Shown: positions 10,014 through 18,172 of the stretch, piece after piece | Layout: each line of letters starts with the position of its first letter | How positions within the stretch are numbered: the stretch's first letter is position 1 | Origin: Nymphaea colorata | Taxonomy: Eukaryota > Streptophyta > Magnoliopsida > Nymphaeales > Nymphaeaceae | Assembly (NCBI RefSeq): GCF_008831285.2 | Contig: NW_022205132.1 | Coordinates: 1 to 21,652 of the forward strand | Length of the DNA stretch: 21,652 bases | Reading direction: 5' to 3' | Program-made: the position numbers and the translations under genes | The notes under the pieces: model-generated | Told to the model about the DNA's origin: nothing | What the model saw: the letters and a program-made list of their open reading frames with translations, nothing else | The model's database searches: none

Positions 10014-11055
10014 ATGGGAGCAAACATCCCCTAAAATCCACCAATTGACTTCTAGTCTATCACTAATAGCTTTACTTCCTTCTTAAAGGAAATCCAACGA
10101 TAACTTAAGAGCAACTAATCGATCTACAGTAAGTTTTTGAGCACATCCAATTTGGTCGAAATCATTGATGAATTCTCAAGACTCTATATTGACCACAACT
10201 CAGCTGTAGAAATACTCAGGATCATCTTTGGTTTTATGAGCTACTGCAAAAACTAAAGCGGATGCTCACCTCATCTTGGAACCACCTTCACCAAGGATTA
10301 CCAAAAGGAACTCTCTCAGAGGTGGCAGAGAGTAAGATAACCCCTCTACTTTAACAACAAGACATAACCAACTACGCTTACTAAACTTCATCGTCAAGGC
10401 GCCCTTAAGCAAGGAATCAGAATATGAAAATAATTTTCAAGAACTAAAGCTAGACTTATCGATAGACTAGGCTCGATCGGTGGCAGCAGTGGTCAAAAAG
10501 ATGTGTAACTACGACCTGCGTTCTTTCTACTACCTTTCCAACTATTTCTACAGCAGCTGTATCAACCTTGAAAAGAATGGGATGGAGTTCAAGTAGATTT
10601 AAAGCCAATATATCGAAGTCTTGGATGTTTTAATCAAGGAAAACCCTCCTGCTCCTCCCATATAGGCAGAAGATTCAGAGTTCACCACTCACAATTATGG
10701 AGAGAGCATAAGAATCCAAATCTCAACTATAGAGATTCAACCATATTCTAAAGGAAATTTGTGAGAAAAATGACGGCTATCGATTCAAATCAGGAGTTAA
10801 GATTAAACGGAGAAGTGAGACAAAATCACTATCAAGGATAAAAGAGAAGATACTCGGAAATATTTACAACTAAATTTAGCTTGAGAAAAGACTGAAATCG
10901 TTCATAGGCCAAGCATCATACTTGGACAACTTCATCGATATTTACTCTTCAACAACGCAGTAATTTGTATAGCATCAGCGAAAAATGAAGAAGATATTCG
11001 ACACTATAAATGGTCCTCTGCCTTATAAAGTCAGCGACTTACTAAGAGGAAAGTG
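10014..11055 (+). pseudogene. Unknown charged protein, truncated copy (unit 1)
   Basis: Starts at ATG 10014 (MGANIPQNPPIDFQSITNSF) and reads as a hydrophilic, probably mainly helical protein with no membrane segment or signal peptide that I can see. Blocks include IDEFSRLYIDHNSAVEILRI, LSKESEYENNFQELKLDL, KKMCNYDLRSFYYLSNYFYS and GPLPYKVSDLLRGK. The N-terminus is in better frame here than in unit 2. Breaks relative to unit 2: a four-base insertion near 10365, loss of 83 bp at about 10693, and a 3' end replaced by the junction spacer after 11055. I do not recognise the family, and no catalytic motif is visible. It is a truncated, probably non-functional copy of the 14458-16026 gene. Confidence 0.6.
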
Positions 11056-11198
11056 GAATATATTAAAATAGCTCTTACTAAAGTTTATAATCATGATGAT
11101 ATATTGTAATCATATATAAACCTATTCAAATAAAATCATACTTTGGCCGACTTTTCATGTGCATCGCATCCAGTTCTTCTTTTCTTTCACGATTTACT
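11056..11198. other. Unique junction spacer between the two duplication units
   Basis: 143 bp present in neither unit: an AT-rich left half (many ATAT and TAAT steps) and a pyrimidine-rich right half (CAGTTCTTCTTTTCTTTCAC). It marks the recombination joint. It could be filler DNA or a remnant of a third sequence; no gene is seen. Confidence 0.6.
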
Positions 11199-11776
11199 TT
11201 TCCAAAAACGTCTGCTCGACTTAGAATGTTTAGTTGTTCAAGACATAAACAGTATATCTTTCTCCAAAAATGATCTTTCCGTTCTTTAAATCACTTAAGC
11301 AGGATGAATAATCAAACGATTTTTCCACCGGCTAAAAAAGAATAAGTTTCAATTTTCAACTTTTCCAAGTCAAGCTTTATTAGGATAGGAATGCTGCTCT
11401 TTCGAGCAACCAACGCGTACTTCTCTGTTAAAAGCATATTGCTCCATAGAGTATTTTCAGAAAAGGTTGCGTTTGTTTGATTCTGGACTTCCTTCCGAGT
11501 TATCTTATCCCCGTTCCCAAAATAAACCTCACCGTCAGGAGTCACCAATACCTTTGAAACAGAAGAGTCGGCCTGAATTTCTGCGATTTTGTTAGTAAAA
11601 TTAGCTCCATTCAGAATGGTCACGGATGGACTGGTGGCTTCAACAACGATGGCTCCGTTTGATAGGAGAGTAATGGCCGTGATGTCCTTCATACAACATA
11701 GGGAAATTTGCTTATCCAGGTGAAATTCAAGACTGACGATCGACCAGCAGAGGAGGGAGAGAGTAATCAACATCAT
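11199..11776 (-). pseudogene. Surface-protein gene B copy, N-terminal fragment only (unit 2)
   Basis: Begins with the same double ATG and is identical to gene B for about 147 residues (signal peptide, EFHLDKQISLCC, VTPDGEVYFGNGDKITRK). A T5 run at the unit 1 position (6835-6839) is T6 here, shifting the frame after TYSF. Homology stops at 11199, where the spacer begins, so the remaining ~80% of the gene, including the Cys-rich region and the membrane helix, is absent. With the promoter region duplicated intact it could still be transcribed, giving at most a short secreted fragment. Confidence 0.8.
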
Positions 11777-12336
11777 TTTATATTCAACAATTAAGTGGGA
11801 TTAAGTTATTATGCAAGAATTATTATATCTTATACGAGAAAGAAAAAGATAATACTTTCCATGAGTCGTCAGAATAAAAAATAATTCTGAAAATTATGAT
11901 GATGATGATTTTCCCACCCTTTATTTATCAAAGAATTCAATAAAAATAGGGACATAGTAATTTTTAAAAATTCCTTAAGGATAGGGTATGTTTGCTTTGT
12001 CATGAAAATAGCGAACCTACTCTTAGCTATTTTACTAATTTTAAAAAAATTTAAAAACTACAATTGCAAACGAGGAATAGAAAATTGATGATTTTTCGAA
12101 AGGAAGAATATTTGCCAAAAAAGCCATTTATCTGTTCAAGTGAAGACTTAGAAGTATTGCTAATTAATTGAGATTAATTAAAGACAGGAATTCTAAAGTG
12201 GTAAAATATTGATATTTATAATAATCAAAATGATAAACAAAACGCTTTGGTAGCAAGGCTTTTAAGGATTATTTTCCTAAATGAACTTTTATCTTAAATG
12301 AAGACAAATTTGAAGTAACATACCACTAATTTTATG
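11777..12336. promoter_or_regulatory. Duplicated upstream region of the truncated surface gene
   Basis: Copy of 7276-7835 with only a few base differences, including the AAAATAGC/GCTATTTT inverted repeat. No gene is seen. Its promoter role is positional inference. Confidence 0.35.
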
Positions 12337-12338
12337 TC

Positions 12339-12840
12339 CAGCCACCTCGAAGATGCATTCTTAGTATTCTTCATATCTTTTCAAAATCCAAAGGACGAAC
12401 AACCACTGTCAAAGAATTATCTAAATCCAGTTTGTGATAAATAGGCAGGCACTACATAACTATCACAAGCCTTTTCGTGTTCAGACAGCTCGTTATAGAC
12501 GTTCTAAATTAGTAAGGTGTTTGCGTATTGCTCGCTTATCTTACTTAAAGTTGCTTGTATATTTGCTTGGTTCGCTGAATGACCAACGCCCTCGATTCTT
12601 TGTGCGTAAAAATCATCCACATTATTCAAGTGAATGCGACTTCCAGACTCCTGCGACCTTTGGTCTTTCCTTCATCTTCAAACTTTTTTAATAGTATTGC
12701 AATGACTTCTTATATTCTACTTGTTATAAATAACAATCCGATGTCATGCAATACATCAGCATTACTACAGTTCAGGTCCATTACACTTTACTATATTTTA
12801 ATGGATTCTTAACATTTATGCTTTTTGATAATCATCTGTT
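12339..12840 (-). pseudogene. TPR-repeat protein, C-terminal fragment (unit 2)
   Basis: Copy of 7836-8369. The same TPR blocks can be traced (SLEVAF, YNELSEHEKAC, CLPIY), but roughly thirty single-base losses relative to unit 1 put them in changing frames. One short stretch is better here than in unit 1 (KLDLDNSLTVVVRP). Most losses are one base from a run of two or three equal bases, so consensus error is a strong alternative to mutation. Confidence 0.55.
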
Positions 12841-12996
12841 TATAGAAAAAAAGCTTCTCCCTTTATTTTTTTTATTCTGCTATTAATAAAGGACTGGAAG
12901 GCCCTTTATATTTGCTTTTGCAGGCTTAATACGCAATAAAATTATTTTACAATATTAATGAATACGATTGAGTAGCAAAAAAAGGAAAGGCATCTT

Positions 12997-13756
12997 ATGT
13001 AGGCATCAGAAATTGCTGTATATCCAGAGGAGCCTCTAAAAGTTAACCACCAAAAATCCAAAGAGGAATTATAGGGAGAAAGAAGTGTGGCTTAAGGCAG
13101 ATTCCATCCTATGCCCACTTCAAAACTGTCACCTGAGCAAGCTGTTCCTCCCCTCCTTCCTGGCCCGCCTATCCGCTTCCTAATTTAGCCTCATGCTAAT
13201 GGTTTTCATAACTATATTCGTGCTCCTGCTCCTGCTCCTGCTCCTGCCCCTGCCCCTGCTCCTCTTCCTTTATTCCTGCTATAGGGGTAATTCCTATCAA
13301 TCCGATTAGGTTCAGAGTTAGCCAGGTAAAGCTACGCACATTTTTAAAAGCCTAATTTACGGGAATCTTACTCTGGATGATTCTTTGGCTAAGCATAATA
13401 TCAATCAGCTACAGTTCTTCGTATATATCGGCTCTGGTGACAATATTTATGGCCTTGTTCATTGTGCATACTGTATGCGGCTTAGTCTATCGCTGATTAA
13501 TCTCGCAATCTACTGCCAAGGACCATAAACCTTCGACCTGCCTTGCCTTTGGGTTTTTCTATTTGTCAGCGAATATCAAAGCAACGAAGAAAAATAACGC
13601 ATAATTGGGTTCTTCCTAGCTTTGATTATCGAAGCTATGTGGATGGTAGCACTGGTATGCTACATTTTGGGACTATGCAACCGGAGATTGGCCAGAGGAG
13701 TACCAGCTTATCGTCCTGAAGGCAGCGTGGCTAGATTAGCAGATAGGCCTCTTTGA
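12997..13756 (+). pseudogene. Pro/Ala-rich multi-pass membrane protein, frameshifted copy (unit 2)
   Basis: Has an upstream ATG at 12997 (MQASEIAVYPEEPLKV) that unit 1 lost to ATA, then 38 codons before the ATG that starts the unit 1 gene (13111 here). Relative to unit 1 it loses one C in the CCCCC run near 13150, two bases near 13184 (which restores the frame), one Ala-Pro hexamer, one T near 13270 and one T near 13491. The last two losses put the whole hydrophobic half out of frame, and a TGA follows. As written it cannot make the membrane protein. It is either a recent pseudogene or an uncorrected read consensus. Confidence 0.68.
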
Positions 13757-13986
13757 AACATGATCATCCATCTAAACCAACATACAATATTATATGAATC
13801 ATATCAATATGGCCTCCTGGTTTTGCCTTTTGAGCAAGCAGGTACATCACCATACAGAGAGGAATTTGGTTATCAAATAATCTGTATCGAAAGGGCATAT
13901 CTCTTAAAAGAGTATTACTCAGCACAAATCATCTGTAGTATAAAAAGGGTAAAGTATTTAATATATTTGTTTAGATTGATTTTGGA

Positions 13987-14298
13987 TCATTTATTCTATT
14001 TTCCACCATAAAGCTGCTCGCTTAGGGAACTATGTTCCTTTGATTCATCATCCTTATCGTCCATTAGATTTGTTTCAATCTTGCCTCTTTTTCTCTAGTT
14101 CAAGGCTCAATTGACTGTTATTAAAAGTTAATAGTATTATTCTTACGCTTTAGACAAGCTAAAGAATTATCTTTTTATCATTTACAAACTCTTCAAATCA
14201 AAACGTCCGAATATCATTTTTGCATAGCAAGCATACTTATTATTGTGATTATCTATTAGATTGCTGGTTTTTGTTATCGATATGGCTATCCTTTTAGA
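13987..14298 (-). pseudogene. Internally deleted relic of a surface-protein gene (unit 2)
   Basis: Copy of the 9539-9850 relic at near-perfect identity: the same tail (TNLMDDKDDE, SSLSEQL, TGA at 13989-13987) joined to the same ectodomain scrap. The deletion that made the relic therefore came before the duplication. Confidence 0.63.
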
Positions 14299-14457
14299 CT
14301 ATAAATCTTGCATCTAAGGTAAAAAAATCTCCTATTTTATCAATAATTATTTTGCTGAATGGTCTTTATGCCTAACATTTTTGCATAAGCTCTCAATCAA
14401 TTATGAATGTACTAATTAGGGCTGTATAAATTTATCAGGAAATAAGTATTGCTAATT

Positions 14458-16026
14458 ATGGAGCAAACTCCCCTAAAATCCACCAATTAACTTCTAGTCT
14501 ATCACTAATAGCTTTACTTCCTTCTTAAAGGAAATCCAACGATAACTTAAGAGCAACTAATCGATCTACGTAAGTTTTTGAGCACATCCAATTTGGTCGA
14601 AATCATTGATGAATTCTCAAGACTCTATATGACCACAACTCAGCTGTAGAAATACTCAGGATCATCTTTGATTTTATGAGCTACTGCAAAAACTAAAGCG
14701 GATGCTCACCCCATCTTGAAACCACCTTCACCAAGGATTACCAAAAGGAACTCTCTCAGAGGTGGCAGAAAGTAAGATAGCCTCTCTACTTCAACAACAA
14801 GAACCAACTACGCTTACTAAACTTCATCGTCAAGGCGCCCTTAAGCAAGGAGTCAGAATATGAAAATAATTTTCAAGAACTAAAGCTAGACTTATCATAA
14901 CTAGGCTCGATCGGTGGCAGCAGTGGTCAAAAAGATGTGTAACTACGACCTGCGTTCTTTCTGCTACCTTTCCAACTATTTCTACAGCAGCTGTATCAAC
15001 CTTGAAAAAAATGGGATGGAGTTCAAGTAGATTTAAAGCCAATATATCGAAGTCTTGGATGTTTTAATCAAGGAAAACCTCCTGCTCCTCCCATATAGGC
15101 AGAAGATTCAGAGTTCACCACTCACAAAAATGAAAACACAATCTTATTCCGAATTTAAATGATCTTCGAAATACAACGAGGAGAAAAATAATTTGCATTA
15201 GAAACATTCATTATGGAGAGAGCATAAGAATCCAAATCTCAACTATAGAGATTCAACCATATTCTAAAGGAATTGTGAGAAAAATGACGGCTATCGATTC
15301 AAATCAGGTTAAGATAAAGGAGAAGTGAGACAAAATCACTATCAAGGATAAAGGAGAAGATACTCGGGAAATTTACAACTAAATTTAGCTTGAGAAAAGA
15401 CTGAAATCGTTCATAGGCCAAGCATCATACTTGGACAACTTCATCGATATTTACTCTTCAACAACCCAGTAATTTGTATAACACCAACGAAAAATGAAGA
15501 AGATATTCGACACTATAAATGGTCCTCTGCCTTATAAAGTCAGCGACTTACTAAGAGGAAAGTGTGTGTTTTCCAATATCAAGAAAATCAACAAATGCTG
15601 CTCCGACATAATAGCTTTCATCGAGAACTCAAAGGAAGAAGGACTGAAACTGATTAGAAATCGATAATAGCTCAAGAAGGAAACTCCGATTTGGTTTTGA
15701 AAATTCTCTTTGGAAATACTATAGCATAGCTGCAGCTTGTGAAGGATTTGAATGTGGCTGATTATGAGTTCAGTCATAAATTATACGAACTGAAAAGGTC
15801 CAAGTTCTTCAGTCCCATGGCTCAACTCTCAATCCTGAACGAATAAATATCCAAAGATTACTTCTTATAAGTAAAAGCAATGATCTTAGCCAATAATGTT
15901 AAAACAGTCATAATTTCCAATAAAAAATCAGCTATAAGGAGCCTGTCAACTTTAAGCCATTTTTCACAGGATCAACATCAAAATCAATTTTACGAATATC
16001 AAAAAGCTAAATTGATATAAAGATGA
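14458..16026 (+). CDS. Unknown charged, helix-rich protein (full-length copy, frameshifted)
   Basis: About 520 residues. It keeps the 83-bp segment missing from unit 1 (in frame, GEKQFALETF) and continues past the duplication edge through CVFSNIKKINKCCSDIIAF, FGNTIAQLQLVKDLNVADY and MAQLSILNEQISKDYFL to TGA 16024-16026. Rich in Lys, Glu, Gln, Leu and Ile; no membrane helix, signal peptide or known catalytic motif. Single-base or two-base shifts relative to the best frame occur near 14464, 14898 (GACTTATCATAAC, two bases shorter than unit 1) and 15679 (AAGAAGG, one G short). The unit 1 copy supplies the frame at the first two sites, so an intact ancestral gene is well supported. The function is not recognised; a coiled-coil or cytoskeletal role would be a guess. 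Confidence 0.6.
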
Positions 16027-16293
16027 TGAATGAATAAAAATAGAGATTTAAAAATATTTGCCAATCTAAGATATTGAAAGGCAATAATTCCTAAAACCAT
16101 ACTAAATTCAACTTAAAGACGCATTTATTCTTTCTAAATGAAATAATACGAAAAGCTTAATAGCTCTATCGTAATCTGCGCAAATTTTAAAAAAAATGTT
16201 CTTTGCTTGAAATCTGCGTCAAACGAACGAACATAACCAACAACGACAGAAATAAACTTGCAAAATACCTTTAATCTTTATTATCGGGAATGA
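16027..16293. other. Intergenic region upstream of the TPR gene
   Basis: 267 bp, AT-rich, between two plus-strand genes. An in-frame TGA sits immediately before the TPR gene's ATG. No other feature is seen. Confidence 0.5.
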
Positions 16294-17707
16294 ATGCAAA
16301 TAAATGGAGATTACGAAAAAGCTAGGAATATTACAATAAAAAAGGACGATTTAACTGAATATATATGGAAGAAATCATATAGGCTTGCATAGACTTTGGA
16401 TAAGATAGGAATAGTGTATTGGAATTAAGGAAACTACCCGATGGCGCTTGATATGTTAATGAGTGCTTTCGATTCAATAGAAATTAAAGGGCGTAGGAAG
16501 CATTGAAACGGCCTTAACTTTAGAAACATCGGAAATATATACTGGAATAAGGAAATTACCCACTAGCTCACCAAAATTACAATAGATGTTATAAATTCAA
16601 GAGAAAACTAAAGGAAAAGGACACATTGATACTGCTTTAACCTTAAATAACATTGGAAATGTCTTCAGGATGAAGGAAATTACTAGAGAGCACTTTAAAG
16701 CTATTTTAAATGTCTTTAAATTCAATAGCATTGCAAAGGCTCTGGAAGTATTGACACTTATATGGCACTGAATAATATAGGATTGACATATTCTAGCCAA
16801 AGAAATTATCCAAGAGCTCTTTAATATTATAGAAAAAGTCTATAAATTACAGAAAAAGTAAAAGGAAAAGGACATGCGGACTCTGCCCCTATTTATGTCA
16901 ACATTGGGACGACATACAAAGATATGAATGATTACCCAAGGCATTAGAACATTATTTTAAAGGCCTTAAAATAGAGTAAAAAAATAAGGGAAGAGAAACA
17001 TTGGTCGTTGCTGGTGCCTTACACAGTATAGGGTTAGTATAATTCTATTAGAAAGATTATTAAAAAGCTTTGTAATATTACTTTGAGGCATTAAAGATAA
17101 AGGAGAAGATTAAAGGAAAATATGTGATTGATGTTGCAAACACTTTAACAAATATCGGGTTAATTTACTTTAAGAAAGGGAATCTTCGTTAAGCTCTCGA
17201 TTACTATAATCGCTCAAGAGATATCTATGACAGACTATAAGTTAAATATGGTTAGTATGCTAATTGCTTGTTTAATCTCGGAAACGTATATTATCAACTT
17301 TCAGAGTATGGTAAGGCTTGTCTATGTTTGGAGTAATGTTTGCCTATCTACTAAAAAATGAGTAATAAAGTGTGGGTAAAAAATAGTGTTTCTCTTCTGG
17401 TGGAGTGTCTGAAAATGGAAAGGAGGTAAGATAGAATTTCATAAATTTTGCGAAGATACAAGTTAATTGGTTAATCATATTTTAATCATTGTTAATAAAT
17501 CACATTTACATAATTTGCTGATGTATTAGTTTACGGAGAGTTTGGCAAGATTCTGAAAAGTCGTTTGCAGGCTTAGATGAATACTTATTTTGCTATTTTT
17601 TTTAGATAACTCTCATTTATTAATTTGTAAGATATAATAGTGAAGTCTAATTCTCAAAGATGTAAAGGATTATTTCCGTTCGCTAAAATCTTTTTTTGAA
17701 AATGTGA
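16294..17707 (+). CDS. TPR-repeat protein (eight kinesin-light-chain-like repeats)
   Basis: Starts at ATG 16294 (MQINGDYEKARNITIKK), directly after an in-frame TGA. Eight TPRs of about 40-42 residues follow, with the usual small and aromatic positions. Their starts are IGIVYWNQGNYPMAL, NIGNIYWNK, NIGNVFRMK, NIGLTYSSQRNYPRALQYY, NIGTTYKDMNDYPKALEHYF, SIGLVQFYQKDYQKALQYYF, NIGLIYFKKGNLRQALDYY and LGNVYYQLSEYGKAC. Linkers carry the E-K-x-K-G-K-G-H type spacer typical of ciliate TPR proteins. UAA/UAG=Gln is essential to the reading. At least five one-base shifts lie between repeats (near 16503, 16552, 16589, 16675 and 16938), each fitting one missing base in a short run. The end is either TGA 17697-17699 unspliced, or TGA 17705-17707 if the proposed intron is removed. 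It likely acts as a protein-interaction scaffold; the partner is unknown. Confidence 0.68.
17426..17529 (+). other. Possible intron in the TPR gene
   Basis: GTAAGATAG at 17426 and GATGTATTAG at 17529 bound a 104-bp AT-rich stretch that begins right after the last TPR-like block. Removing it joins EREMERRS-like sequence to SLRRVWQDSEKSFAGLDEY, which looks more coding than the unspliced reading. Evidence is splice-site resemblance only; the unspliced frame is also open. Confidence 0.3.
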
Positions 17708-18172
17708 TCCAATATCTTGTCTTTGCGAGATAAAAATCCATCAAGGGGAGTGGAGCTTACATGGTGAGGATTTGTGAGGGCGAATTGATGATGGGTGGTG
17801 GTGAGTGTGATGATGAATATATCTGATAGCTTTTGATAGCTTTTGATTGTTTTAGATATTTGAATGGATTACCCGGTAGGATGTATATTTCTTTGAATGA
17901 CTATAAAAGAGCTTGAAAAAGAGAGAGTTAGCAAATAAATAAGCTATCATATTATGTAACATGCATACTGTGAAACATTATTTGATTGTCTATGTCTATT
18001 TTGCAAACAATCTCATAAGATTTATAATAATTTCCAAGAATTCAAAATAAATAGATATGTTTTGGTTATTCCTATTCTTCTCACTTTTTTAGAGAAGATA
18101 CATCTTTCATCGCTATTAAAACAAATAATAAGGTTATCTAATAAAAAGATATTATGTTTTATTGAATGAGTA
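17708..18172. other. Intergenic region between convergent TPR gene and surface gene C
   Basis: 465 bp without a gene, shared 3' flank of two convergent genes. It holds a GT/GA-rich patch (GATGATGGGTGGTGGTGAG, about 17788-17806) and an 11-base tandem repeat (TGATAGCTTTT twice, 17824-17845). No terminator signal can be identified for a ciliate. Confidence 0.5.

Larger units (their letters stand above)
6699..11055. repeat. Direct duplication, unit 1 (about 4.36 kb)
   Basis: Matches unit 2 (11199-15564) from the shared TTTCCAAAAACG at its left edge to AGAGGAAAGTG at its right edge. The offset is exactly 4500 at the left and about 4450 by position 9301, so unit 2 loses bases along the way. Identity is near perfect at 6700-7830 and 8900-9470. 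Elsewhere (7830-8600 and 9900-11000) there are dozens of 1-2 base indels. Unit 1 lacks an 83-bp segment found in unit 2 and truncates the unknown plus-strand gene. Confidence 0.93.
11199..15564. repeat. Direct duplication, unit 2 (about 4.37 kb)
   Basis: Second copy of 6699-11055 in the same orientation. Its left edge cuts the surface gene at the same base where unit 1 homology begins. Its right edge lies inside the unknown plus-strand gene, which continues to 16026. In 12340-13000 many double or triple bases of unit 1 appear as one base fewer (for example CGGTTCC against CGTTC, GGTGAATG against GTGAATG). Confidence 0.93.

Noticed and set aside
12434-12812. Two overlapping plus-strand frames in unit 2
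   Set aside because: Antisense to the TPR fragment and created by the indels of unit 2; the unit 1 equivalents differ.
13760-14011. 83-residue plus-strand frame after the membrane-protein gene
   Set aside because: The unit 1 copy differs by indels that change its second half, there is no recognisable domain, and it overlaps the minus-strand surface-gene relic.
14830-15042. Minus-strand frame (also 15532-15777 and 16597-16800)
   Set aside because: Antisense to the unknown plus-strand gene and the TPR gene, whose coding signal is much stronger once the ciliate code is applied.
15127-15209. Retained germline-limited element (IES) explanation for the 83-bp indel
   Set aside because: No TA direct repeat or other IES-like end is visible, and the segment is in frame and coding in unit 2, so plain deletion from unit 1 is simpler.
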